Shown here one piece after another: positions 56,595-64,000 of a stretch of DNA of 64,000 nucleotides (the stretch's first letter is position 1; the number at the start of each line of letters is the position of its first letter). Source of the stretch: Mycobacterium syngnathidarum (GTDB lineage Bacteria > Actinomycetota > Actinomycetes > Mycobacteriales > Mycobacteriaceae). A program made the position numbers and the translations under genes. The stretch is from contig NZ_MLCL01000061.1 of assembly GCF_001942625.1 (NCBI RefSeq), forward strand, positions 1 to 64,000, in the 5' to 3' direction. The notes beneath the pieces were generated by a model, which worked only from the letters and a program-made list of their open reading frames with translations, did not search any database and was not told where the DNA came from.

Positions 56595-57980
56595 ATGGAG
56601 CACTACGACCTGACGATCATCGGCACCGGCTCGGGGAACAGCATTCTCGACGAGCGTTACGCCGGCAAGAAAGTCGCGATCTGCGAACAGGGCACCTTCG
56701 GCGGCACCTGCCTCAACGTCGGCTGTATCCCCACCAAGATGTTCGTCTACGCCGCCGACGTGGCCGCCACGATCGAGAATTCCGCCCGGTTCGGCATCGA
56801 TTCCCACATCGACAAGGTGCGATGGCCGGACGTCGTGTCCCGGGTGTTCGGCCGCATCGATCCCATCGCCGCCGGCGGCGAGGACTACCGCCGCAACGAC
56901 CCGCACATCACGGTGTACGCCAGCCACACCCGGTTCGGACCCAAGAGCGCCGACGGCCGCTACACGCTGCGTACCGAGGCCGGGGACGAATTCAGCAGCG
57001 ATCAGGTGGTGATCGCTGCAGGGTCGCGCGCCTACGTCCCGCCGGCCATCGTGGACTGCGGCGTGACGTACTACACCAGTGACGACGTCATGCGCATCCC
57101 CGAACTCCCCGAGCACCTGGTGATCGTCGGCGGCGGTTTCGTCTCAGCCGAGTTCGCTCATGTGTTCTCGGCACTGGGCGTACGGGTCACGATCGTGGTG
57201 CGTGGCGACTGCCTGCTCAGTCATTGCGACGCGACGATCTGCCACGAGTTCAGCGCGCTGGCCGCCGAGAAGTGGGATCTGCGTACGCATGAGAACGTGA
57301 TCGGCTCCCACCACGACGGAGACAAGATCGTGCTCGAGCTCGATGACGGCAAGACGCTGCCTGCCGACATGTTGCTGGTGGCCACCGGCCGGGTGCCCAA
57401 CGGCGACCTGCTCGACGCCGAGCTCGCCGGGGTGGAGGTCGACGAGGACGGCCTGGTCATCGTCGATGACTACCAACGCACCACCGCGCGTGGCATTTTC
57501 GCCCTCGGCGACGTGTCCTCGGAGTATCAGCTCAAGCATGTGGCCAACCACGAGTCACGGGTGGTCAAGGAGAACCTGCTGCGCGACTGGGATGACACCG
57601 ATTCAATGGTGCGCAGCGATCACCGGTTCGTACCGTCGGCGGTGTTCACCGAACCTCAGATCGCGATGGTGGGGTTGACCGAGGAGCAGGCCCGCGACGA
57701 GGGCTACGACTACGTCACCAAGGTTCAGGCCTACGGCGACACCGCCTACGGCTGGGCCATGGAGGACACCACCGGCGTCGCCAAGCTGATCGGCGATCGG
57801 GCCACCGGCAAGATCCTGGGCGCCCACATCATGGGCTACCAGGCGTCCGCGATCATCCAGCCGCTGATCCAGGCCATGAGCTTCGGACAGACCGCTCACG
57901 AGATCGCCCGCGGCCAGTACTGGATTCACCCGGCCCTGCCCGAGGTGATCGAGAACGCGCTGCTGGGCCTGACGGACTAG
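56595..57980 (+). CDS. mtr: Mycothione reductase
   Basis: A 461-residue flavoprotein reducing mycothiol disulfide with NADPH, the actinobacterial equivalent of glutathione reductase. The redox pair is Cys39/Cys44 (GGTCLNVGCIPTK), followed by the NADPH motif VIVGGGFVSAEFAHVF, GIFALGDVSSEYQLKHVAN (FAD site) and the C-terminal His in YWIHPALPEVIENALL. Length and motifs match M. tuberculosis Mtr. Its stop overlaps the convergent nicT stop by 4 bp. Confidence 0.97.
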   Translation: MEHYDLTIIGTGSGNSILDERYAGKKVAICEQGTFGGTCLNVGCIPTKMFVYAADVAATIENSARFGIDSHIDKVRWPDVVSRVFGRIDPIAAGGEDYRRNDPHITVYASHTRFGPKSADGRYTLRTEAGDEFSSDQVVIAAGSRAYVPPAIVDCGVTYYTSDDVMRIPELPEHLVIVGGGFVSAEFAHVFSALGVRVTIVVRGDCLLSHCDATICHEFSALAAEKWDLRTHENVIGSHHDGDKIVLELDDGKTLPADMLLVATGRVPNGDLLDAELAGVEVDEDGLVIVDDYQRTTARGIFALGDVSSEYQLKHVANHESRVVKENLLRDWDDTDSMVRSDHRFVPSAVFTEPQIAMVGLTEEQARDEGYDYVTKVQAYGDTAYGWAMEDTTGVAKLIGDRATGKILGAHIMGYQASAIIQPLIQAMSFGQTAHEIARGQYWIHPALPEVIENALLGLTD

Positions 57981-59083
57981 GCCCGGACGGCCCAGCGCTG
58001 CTCGATCCGGCCGAATCGCCAGACCGCCAGCGCCACAAGCCAGCTCACCACGAAGAGTCCGACGATCGCGAATCCGACGAACTCCAGGTCGGCCGACCCG
58101 ACGAACGCCAACGGCCCCGTCGTGATGCCGAGACGCTCGACCAGCAGGCCGGTCAGCACGATCACCCCGACCACCAGCGCCACGATCACCGACAACACCG
58201 TGACGGTCAGGTTGTAGTACACCTTGCGCACCGGCTGCAGGAAGGCCCAGCCGTAGGCCCGCGACATGAAGATGCCGTCCAGGCTGTCGAACAGGCTCAT
58301 CCCCGCCGCGAACAGCACGGGCAGCACCAGCATCGCGTACCAGGGCAGGGTGAAGGCCGCCGTTCCCGCCGCCAGCACCAGCAACGCGACCTGGCTGGCG
58401 GTGTCGAAGCCCAGCCCCATCAGGAAGCCCACCGGGTACAGATGCCATGGCTTGTTGACCCGACGCATCACCCGGCCCAACAGGCGGGCGACGAAGCCCC
58501 GGTTGTCGAGCTGGCGTTCGAGCTCGGCCTCGTCGTACTCACCGCTGCGCATGGCCCGGAATACCTTGGCGATCCCGACCGCCGCGAACAGATTCGTCAG
58601 CCCGACCAGGATCAGGAACGTGCCGGCCACCAGCGAGCCCACCAGCCCGAGGGTCTGCAGCATCGTGGAGTCGGCGTCCTGCACCGGGCCGACGAGCGCC
58701 CGTACCCCCAGCGCCAGAAGCAGAGCCAGCCCGAACACCACGCTCGAATGCCCGAGTGAGAACCAGAATCCGGCCGACACCGACCGGGTTCCCTCACCGA
58801 CCAGTTTTCGGGTGGTGTTGTCGATGACCGCGATGTGATCGGCGTCGAAGGCATGACGCACCCCCAGCAGGTACGCCGTGACACCGAGGCCCACCCCGAA
58901 CACGCCGGCCGAGCCCAAGGTGATGTGTTGCGGGGCCACGCCGAAAACCAGTACGCCCCAACCGATGGCATGCAGCAGCAGGACGAATCCGGTGACAGCG
59001 GCGATGGATGTCCAGTCCGCGCGATCGAATCGGGTTGCCAATCGGGCGGATCGGGCGGTTGCCTGCGATGCACCGGTGGTCAT
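57977..59083 (-). CDS. nicT: Nickel/cobalt transporter (NiCoT family)
   Basis: A 368-residue membrane permease with eight predicted helices. The signature GVRHAFDADHIAVIDNTTRKL is in helix II, FSLGHSSVVFGLAL in helix III and LGFDTASQVALLVLA further on, all with metal-selecting His/Asp residues. It imports Ni2+ and/or Co2+, useful for urease, hydrogenase or cobalamin. It lies 56 bp downstream of an arsR gene, with a 20-bp near-palindrome in the gap, so metal-dependent repression is likely. Confidence 0.94.
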   Translation of the reverse strand: MTTGASQATARSARLATRFDRADWTSIAAVTGFVLLLHAIGWGVLVFGVAPQHITLGSAGVFGVGLGVTAYLLGVRHAFDADHIAVIDNTTRKLVGEGTRSVSAGFWFSLGHSSVVFGLALLLALGVRALVGPVQDADSTMLQTLGLVGSLVAGTFLILVGLTNLFAAVGIAKVFRAMRSGEYDEAELERQLDNRGFVARLLGRVMRRVNKPWHLYPVGFLMGLGFDTASQVALLVLAAGTAAFTLPWYAMLVLPVLFAAGMSLFDSLDGIFMSRAYGWAFLQPVRKVYYNLTVTVLSVIVALVVGVIVLTGLLVERLGITTGPLAFVGSADLEFVGFAIVGLFVVSWLVALAVWRFGRIEQRWAVRA

Positions 59084-59109
59084 CGATCGAGCCTAAGGCG
59101 ACCGCCGAT

Positions 59110-59129
59110 ATCTGTCCATATGAACAGAT
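59110..59129 (-). promoter_or_regulatory. ArsR-type operator before nicT
   Basis: ATCTGTCCATATGAACAGAT is palindromic except for one base pair per arm. It sits 26 bp before the nicT ATG, in the gap behind arsR. Its size and A/T-rich centre fit SmtB/ArsR sites. Confidence 0.65.
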
Positions 59130-59139
59130 GAGAACCCCG

Positions 59140-59469
59140 TCAGCCGTGCCGTGCACCGATCCAATGCAGCAGGTCGTGCACGGTCTCGTCGTCCAGCCGG
59201 TAGTTCACCGTGCGGCCCGCCCGAGTCGCGATGACCCAACCCTGTTCGCGCAGCACCCGCAAAGCCTGCGATACCGCGTTCTCCGAACGCCCCAGGGCCG
59301 CGGCCAGATCACCGACACAGATCCCGGGCGCCCGGTGCAAACCGAGCAGGATCTCCAGCCGGTGCGGATCCGACAGCAGGTCGAAGCGCTGCGCCCACCC
59401 TGACGTGTCGACGTCCGCCAGTGCCGATGTCGCGCGCTCGACCTGGCCGGCCTTACCGTGCTGGTCCAC
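59140..59469 (-). CDS. ArsR/SmtB family metalloregulator
   Basis: A 109-residue ArsR repressor. The core is QRFDLLSDPHRLEILLGLH, then GICVGDLAAALGRSENAVSQALRVLREQGWVIATRAGRT (HTH and wing) and YRLDDETVHDLLHWIGARHG, where Asp/His in the last helix could form an alpha5-type nickel/cobalt site as in NmtR. A GTG start at 59469 follows a TAGATT -10-like hexamer by 6 nt, so it may have its own leaderless transcript. Coupling to nicT points to Ni/Co sensing. Confidence 0.88.
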   Translation of the reverse strand: MDQHGKAGQVERATSALADVDTSGWAQRFDLLSDPHRLEILLGLHRAPGICVGDLAAALGRSENAVSQALRVLREQGWVIATRAGRTVNYRLDDETVHDLLHWIGARHG

Positions 59470-59478
59470 GATACGAAT

Positions 59479-60231
59479 CTAATCCAGAAAGCCGTGCAGC
59501 AAGGCCGACGATCCCCCGACGTGGGCCAGCATGGCCGCGGCGGCCCGTTCGCTGTCCCCGGCCAGGATCGCCATCACGATCTCCTCGTGCTGCTCGTCGG
59601 AGTGGGCGATGTTGCGGGCCAGCAACGGAATCTGATCCAGCAGGGCGTTGAGCCGCATCCTGTTCTCGGCGACCAACGGCACCAGCGACGGTGACCCGGC
59701 CGCCTCCGCGATGGCCAGGTGCAGCCGCGAATCCAACCGCCGGTAATCGTCGGGTCCGGCGGCCCGGACATCGGCCAGCCGTGACCAGAGCCCGTCGCGC
59801 TCTGCCGCACTCAGCGTGCGCCCGGCCGCCATCCGCGCCGCTCCGACCTCAAGGATCTCGCGCAACCGCAACGCGTCGTCGATCTCCTCGCGGGTCGGGC
59901 GATGGCTGGCCGTGGGCAGCGCAGGTAGCTCAGCGGCCAGGAAAGTGCCGCCGTAGCGGCCCCGTTTGGACACCAGGTAGCCGGCGTCGGCCAGGGATTT
60001 GATGGCGTCCCGGACCGTGTCGCGGCTGACCCCGAGGCGAGCCGCCAGCTCACGCTCGGGCGGCAACGACTCCCCCGGACCCAGCACCCCCAGCCGGATC
60101 GTCTCCAGTAGCCGGCCCACGGTGTCCTCGAAGGCATTGCCCAACCGGACCGGGCGCAGCAGTGCACCGGCCGCAGCGGGCTGCGAATCAGGCTCTGTTG
60201 CGGCTTGCTGTGGATCCGGTTCGGCTGCCAT
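59479..60231 (-). CDS. GntR family regulator, FadR subfamily
   Basis: A 250-residue regulator. After an Ala/Gln-rich leader (about 25 residues), the winged HTH is GPGESLPPERELAARLGVSRDTVRDAIKSLADAGYLVSKRG. The FCD all-helical ligand domain follows (EIDDALRLREILEVGAARMA, and HLAIAEAAGSPSLVPLV with metal-site Asp/His residues). It lies 17 bp downstream of the SDR in the glnA4 gene group and probably senses a carboxylate metabolite of that pathway. Confidence 0.9.
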   Translation of the reverse strand: MAAEPDPQQAATEPDSQPAAAGALLRPVRLGNAFEDTVGRLLETIRLGVLGPGESLPPERELAARLGVSRDTVRDAIKSLADAGYLVSKRGRYGGTFLAAELPALPTASHRPTREEIDDALRLREILEVGAARMAAGRTLSAAERDGLWSRLADVRAAGPDDYRRLDSRLHLAIAEAAGSPSLVPLVAENRMRLNALLDQIPLLARNIAHSDEQHEEIVMAILAGDSERAAAAMLAHVGGSSALLHGFLD

Positions 60232-60248
60232 GGCGAGCTACCAGGGTG

Positions 60249-61022
60249 TCACAGCGGCGTCACGTACGCGGAGCTGATGCCCCCGTCGACCAGGAACGTC
60301 GAGCCCGTGATGAACGAGGCGTCGTCACTGGCCAGGAACGCCACCGCGGCGGCCAACTCCTCGGGCTCGGCGAAACGGCCCAGCGGGATGTGCACCAGCC
60401 GCCGGGCCGCACGCTCGGGATCCTTGGCGAACAGCTCCTGTAGCAGCGGGGTGTTGACCGGGCCGGGGCACAGCGCATTGACCCGAATGCCCTGCCGCGC
60501 GTACTGCACACCGAGTTCGCGGGACATCGCCAGCACGCCGCCCTTGGACGCGGTGTAGGAGATCTGGGAGGTGGCCGAACCCATGACTGCCACGAACGAC
60601 GCGGTGTTGATGATCGAGCCCTTGCCAGCGGGCACCATGTGGCGCAGCGCCGCTCGGCAGGACAGATACACCGACTTCAGGTTGATGTCCTGCACCCGCT
60701 GCCAGGCGGGCAGCTCGGTGGTCTCGATCAGATCGTCTTCGGGAGGTGAGATCCCGGCGTTGTTGAAGGCGATGTCCACCGAGCCGAATGTTGCTGCCGC
60801 AGTGTCGAAGAGATGGTCGACGGCATCTTGATCGGACACATCGACGCCGACGAACAGCCCGTCGAGCTCGTCGGCGGCAGCCTCCCCGGTGGTGGCGTCG
60901 ATATCGCCCACCACGACGGTGGCGCCCTCGGCGCGCAGCCGGCGGCCGGTGGCCAGACCGATGCCGCCGGCGCCGCCGGTGATGACGGCGACCTTGCCGG
61001 CCAGACGCTGGGTCAGATCCAT
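60249..61022 (-). CDS. Short-chain dehydrogenase/reductase
   Basis: A 257-residue FabG-like SDR. TGGAGGIGLATGRRL is the cofactor site, with Asp in VVGDIDA for NAD. NNAGIS, the Ser in INTASFVAVMG, YTASK and ALCPGPVNTPLL complete the fold. The ATG directly follows the aldehyde dehydrogenase stop with no gap. In context (glnA4, puuD, aldehyde dehydrogenase) it probably oxidises an alcohol or hydroxy-acid intermediate. It is equivalent to Rv2857c. Confidence 0.92.
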   Translation of the reverse strand: MDLTQRLAGKVAVITGGAGGIGLATGRRLRAEGATVVVGDIDATTGEAAADELDGLFVGVDVSDQDAVDHLFDTAAATFGSVDIAFNNAGISPPEDDLIETTELPAWQRVQDINLKSVYLSCRAALRHMVPAGKGSIINTASFVAVMGSATSQISYTASKGGVLAMSRELGVQYARQGIRVNALCPGPVNTPLLQELFAKDPERAARRLVHIPLGRFAEPEELAAAVAFLASDDASFITGSTFLVDGGISSAYVTPL

Positions 61023-62387
61023 CTACAGCTCCTCTGTTGCGAAGAATACGTTCTTGGTCTCGGTGAAAGACAGCGGCGCGTCAGGGCCCAGTTCGCGTCC
61101 CAGCCCAGACTGCTTGAAACCCCCGAAGGGGGTGTTGTAGCGCACCGACGAGTGCGAATTGACGCTGAGATTGCCCGAATCCACCGCCCGCGAGACCCGC
61201 ACCGCACGCGAGAGACTGTCGGTCCAGATCGAACCCGACAGGCCATAGGGCGTGTCGTTGGCCAGCGCGATGGCGTCGGCCTCGTCCTCGAACGGCAGCA
61301 CGGTCACCACGGGGCCGAAGATCTCGTCGGTCACCGTGCGGTCGGTGCGCTGCGGCGTCAGCACCGTTGGCGGAAACCAGAATCCGGGACCCTCGGGGGC
61401 CGAACCCCGAAATGCCACCGGCGCCCCGTCGGGTACGTACGACGACACCGACTCCCAGTGCGGACGCGAAACCAAAGGGCCCATCTCGGTGTCACGAACC
61501 TTGGGATCTCCGACCGCGACACCTTTGACGGCCGGCTCCAGCAACTCCATGAAACGGTCATAGACACTGCGCTGCACCAGGATCCGGCTACGGGCGCAGC
61601 AGTCCTGCCCGGCGTTGTCGAACACCCCGTAGGGCGCGGTGGCCGCCGCCTTCTCCAGATCGCAGTCGTCGAACACGATGTTGGCGCTCTTGCCACCCAA
61701 CTCCAGCGTGACCCGCTTGACCTGAGCTGCCGCCCCGGCCATCACCCGCATCCCCACCTCGGTCGAGCCGGTGAACACCACCTTGCGCACGCCCGGATTG
61801 GTGACGAAGCGCTCCCCCACCACCGACCCCTTGCCCGGCAGCACCTGGAAAAGCCCGGCCGGCAAACCTGATTCGATCGCGAGCTCGCCGAGCCGGATCG
61901 TGGTCAGCGGAGTCCACTCAGCGGGCTTGAGCACCACCGCATTGCCGGCTGCCAGCGCCGGGGCGAACCCCCAGGCCGCGATGGTCATCGGGAAGTTCCA
62001 CGGGGTGATGATCCCGACGACACCGAGCGGTTCGTTGAACGTGACGTTCAAGCCACCGGCCACCGGGATCTGCTTGCCGCTCAAGCGTTCCGGGGTGGCG
62101 GCGTAGTACTGCAGGACATCCCGGACGTGGCCGGCCTCCCATTCCGCCTGCCCGATCGGGTGCCCGGAATTGGCCACCTCCAGGGCAGCCAGCTCATCGA
62201 TGTGGGCATCGATGACGGCGGCGAAAGCGCGTAGCGCCGCGGCTCGCTCGGCCGGCGCCAGCCGGGCCCAGGCCCGTTGCGCGGCTGCGGCACGGGTCAC
62301 CGCGTCGTCGACGGCGCTCACGTCGAGGAGGTCGACCGTGGTCAGCACCTCCTCGGTGGCCGGGTTGACGACCTGGCTCGATGTCAT
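61023..62387 (-). CDS. aldC: NAD(P)-dependent aldehyde dehydrogenase
   Basis: A 454-residue ALDH. ITPWNFPMTIAAWGFAPALAAGNAVVLKPAEWTP is the cofactor loop, VTLELGGKSANIVFDD carries the catalytic Glu, and GQDCCARSRILVQ carries the catalytic Cys (two adjacent cysteines). FEDEADAIALANDTPYGLSGSIWT and PFGGFKQSGLGRELG are typical. It is equivalent to Rv2858c. By operon context it oxidises a gamma-glutamyl-amino aldehyde. The ATG overlaps the puuD stop by 4 bp. Confidence 0.93.
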   Translation of the reverse strand: MTSSQVVNPATEEVLTTVDLLDVSAVDDAVTRAAAAQRAWARLAPAERAAALRAFAAVIDAHIDELAALEVANSGHPIGQAEWEAGHVRDVLQYYAATPERLSGKQIPVAGGLNVTFNEPLGVVGIITPWNFPMTIAAWGFAPALAAGNAVVLKPAEWTPLTTIRLGELAIESGLPAGLFQVLPGKGSVVGERFVTNPGVRKVVFTGSTEVGMRVMAGAAAQVKRVTLELGGKSANIVFDDCDLEKAAATAPYGVFDNAGQDCCARSRILVQRSVYDRFMELLEPAVKGVAVGDPKVRDTEMGPLVSRPHWESVSSYVPDGAPVAFRGSAPEGPGFWFPPTVLTPQRTDRTVTDEIFGPVVTVLPFEDEADAIALANDTPYGLSGSIWTDSLSRAVRVSRAVDSGNLSVNSHSSVRYNTPFGGFKQSGLGRELGPDAPLSFTETKNVFFATEEL

Positions 62388-63124
62388 GAGATCCTCTCTG
62401 TCGCATAGGTTCTGGCCGCCTCGACGACAGCGGCGAACAGCCGTAGGTCATCGAGGGTCTCCTCGGGGTGCCACTGGACGCCCAGCACAAATGCCTCGCC
62501 GGGCAGCTCGACCGCCTCGATCACACCGTCGTCGTCGCGAGCGCTGACCACCAGGCCGGTACCGAGTCGGTCGATGGCTTGGTGGTGATAGCACTGCGCG
62601 TCGGATGTCTCACCGATCAGACCGGCCAGTCGGGTGCCGGGCACGGTGTGCACCGACGACGTGCCGAACTGGGCATTGCCCAACTGATGATGGGTATGCC
62701 CGATCACGTCGGGCAGGTGCTGATGCAGGGTGCCACCCAGTGCCGTGTTGAGCACCTGGGCACCCCGGCACACGCCGAGCACCGGCGTACTGCGCCGCAG
62801 TGCGGCTTCCAGCAGTGCGAACTCCCAGGCATCGCGAGCGGTGGCCGGCGCGTTGGTGGCCGGATGCGGTTGCTGGCCGTAGCGTGCCGGATCGACGTCG
62901 GGGCCGCCGGTGATCACCAGACCGTCGACACCGTCGAGCACCCGGTGGGCGATGTCACCGTCGACGGGTTGTGGGGGCAGCAGGACGCCGATACCACCGG
63001 CTCGGGTGACGCCCTCGAAGTAGACCTGCGGCAGGAAACTCGCCTGCACATCCCAGACCCCGGTCTGCGCCTGCTGCAGATAAGTGGTCATCCCGATGAT
63101 CGGGTGGGTGCGCGAACCGCACAT
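62384..63124 (-). CDS. Gamma-glutamyl-gamma-aminobutyrate hydrolase-like glutaminase (PuuD type)
   Basis: A 246-residue class I glutamine amidotransferase-like hydrolase. The nucleophile is in [17 protein letters not shown], with the catalytic His-x-Glu in VLGVQWHPEE near the C-terminus. GLVITGGPDVDPARYG is also PuuD-like. It would release free acid from the gamma-glutamyl intermediate in polyamine or related amine breakdown. ATG 63124 begins 1 bp after the glnA4 stop; TTG 63139 would overlap it. It is equivalent to Rv2859c. Confidence 0.9.
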   Translation of the reverse strand: MCGSRTHPIIGMTTYLQQAQTGVWDVQASFLPQVYFEGVTRAGGIGVLLPPQPVDGDIAHRVLDGVDGLVITGGPDVDPARYGQQPHPATNAPATARDAWEFALLEAALRRSTPVLGVCRGAQVLNTALGGTLHQHLPDVIGHTHHQLGNAQFGTSSVHTVPGTRLAGLIGETSDAQCYHHQAIDRLGTGLVVSARDDDGVIEAVELPGEAFVLGVQWHPEETLDDLRLFAAVVEAARTYATERIS

Positions 63125-63125
63125 C

Positions 63126-64000
63126 TCAGAGCCGCTCAAACCCGCGCACCCTTTCCCAATCGGTCACCGCGGAGTTGAACGCCGCCAGTTCGACCCGCGC
63201 ATTGTTCAGATAGTGCTCGACGACGTCGTCCCCGAACGCGGTGCGTGCCACCTCGGACTTCGCGAACAGCTCGGCGGCCTCGGCCAGGGTGGTGGGCAAC
63301 CGTTGCGCCTCACTGGCATAGGCGTTGCCAGGCAGCGGATCGGGCAGCTCCAGCTCGTGATCGATACCGTGCAGGCCACCGGCGATCAGCGCCGACACCG
63401 CCAGGTACTGGTTGACGTCGCCGCCGGGCGCCCGGCATTCCACCCGCATGCCCGAGCCCTGGCCGACCACCCGCAACGCGCAGGTGCGATTGTCCACGCC
63501 CCAGGCAATGGCGGTGGGCGCGAAGCTGCCGTCGGCGAATCTCTTGTAGGAGTTGATGTTCGGTGCGTAGAACAGGGTCAGCTCGCGCAGCGTGGCCAGC
63601 TGGCCGGCGATGAAGCTGCCGAACATCGGCGACATCCCGCGCGGGCCCGCCTCGTCGGCGAAGACCGGCGCCCCGTCCTCACCCCGCAGCGAGATATGGA
63701 TGTGGCAGCTGTTGCCCTCGCGTTCATCGAATTTCGCCATGAACGTCAGACTCTTGCCGTGCTGATCGGCGATCTCCTTGGCACCGTTCTTGTAAATGGT
63801 GTGGTTGTCACACGTGCGGCGAGCGTGGTCGTAGCGGAAGGCGATCTCCTGCTGGCCGAGGTTGCACTCCCCCTTGACCCCTTCGCAGTAAAGGCCCGCC
63901 CCCTCCATGCCGAGCCGGATGTCACGCAAGAGCGGCTCCATCCGGGTGGACGCCATCATGGCGTAATCGACGTTGTAGTCGCTGGCCGGTGTCAGGTCGC
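63126..64000 (-). CDS. glnA4: Glutamine synthetase-like gamma-glutamyl ligase (partial, 5' end beyond window)
   Basis: The last about 291 residues of a GlnA-type protein; the 5' part runs off the right edge. GREGNSCHIHISL-like (EREGNSCHIHISL) contains the ATP/ammonia-site histidine, FAPTAIAWGVDNRTCALRVVG the Asp/Arg pair, and CRAPGGDVNQYLAVSALIAGG the conserved Arg and Glu-equivalent region. Variation from true glutamine synthetases and the puuD/ALDH neighbours suggest an amine-ligating role rather than ammonia assimilation, as shown for related Streptomyces GlnA3/GlnA4. It is equivalent to Rv2860c. Confidence 0.9.
   Translation of the reverse strand, partial: DLTPASDYNVDYAMMASTRMEPLLRDIRLGMEGAGLYCEGVKGECNLGQQEIAFRYDHARRTCDNHTIYKNGAKEIADQHGKSLTFMAKFDEREGNSCHIHISLRGEDGAPVFADEAGPRGMSPMFGSFIAGQLATLRELTLFYAPNINSYKRFADGSFAPTAIAWGVDNRTCALRVVGQGSGMRVECRAPGGDVNQYLAVSALIAGGLHGIDHELELPDPLPGNAYASEAQRLPTTLAEAAELFAKSEVARTAFGDDVVEHYLNNARVELAAFNSAVTDWERVRGFERL

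Overview
The window is GC-rich, densely packed chromosomal DNA from a mycobacterium, most likely a fast-growing Mycolicibacterium-type species. The gene order follows the M. tuberculosis backbone (as I recall it) from dfrA/thyA (Rv2763c/Rv2764c) to glnA4 (Rv2860c): dapB, aldR/ald, pepR-gpsI-lppU-rpsO-ribF, mntR, ltp1, truB-pptT-pptH, echA16, dinF-cnpB-rbfA-infB-nusA-rimP, proS, efpA, cysG-cobB-cobO, mqo, mtr, nicT and glnA4. Actinobacterial hallmarks include mycothione reductase, PptT/PptH, leaderless-looking starts, and one-nucleotide to four-nucleotide start/stop overlaps.

Layout. 1-1455: the end of an IS481-type transposase, a 34-bp-period tandem duplication and a gene whose 5' end looks damaged. 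1437-5723: folate/thymidylate genes, a dienelactone-hydrolase-like enzyme, small membrane and flavodoxin-like proteins, and dapB. 5781-11903: an accessory-flavoured stretch with an HNH/13E12 gene behind a perfect SOS box, a META-domain lipoprotein, the divergent aldR/ald pair, a GXWXG/DUF4334 gene whose promoter lies in a 26-bp perfect palindrome, an HspX-like small heat shock protein and a class A beta-lactamase. 11922-18493: pepR, pnp, lppU, rpsO, ribF and mntR.

18530-27348: the most distinctive region. Eight genes on the minus strand (ltp1-type thiolase, SRPBCC protein, double-hotdog dehydratase, SDR, acyl-CoA dehydrogenase, alpha/beta hydrolase, acyl-CoA synthetase, SDR) sit mostly with 4-bp overlaps downstream of a TetR gene. 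Near-identical operator-like palindromes lie before tetR and before ltp1. The genes encode most steps of a beta-oxidation-like pathway for an unidentified acyl substrate.

27367-43600: truB-pptT-pptH, a DUF3558-like protein, a CocE/NonD hydrolase, DUF1802 and DUF2277 proteins, an enoyl-CoA hydratase, a MerR/methyltransferase divergent pair, dinF, and the rimP-nusA-ylxR-infB-rbfA-cnpB translation/RNA operon. 43076-55298: a DUF4439-type pair, proS, a pterin-dehydratase-like/VOC fusion, efpA, siroheme/cobalamin genes with a chelatase-like AAA+/VWA fusion, a GNAT protein and mqo. 55554-64000: an alpha/beta hydrolase, mtr, then a minus-strand run glnA4-puuD-aldehyde dehydrogenase-SDR-gntR-arsR-nicT, which looks like gamma-glutamyl amine catabolism joined to a nickel/cobalt uptake module.

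No tRNA, rRNA, CRISPR array or prophage was recognised. No gene-free stretch exceeds 300 bases; the longest gaps (about 290 bp before pnp, 255 bp before mqo, 208 bp before rimP) are described where they hold something visible.
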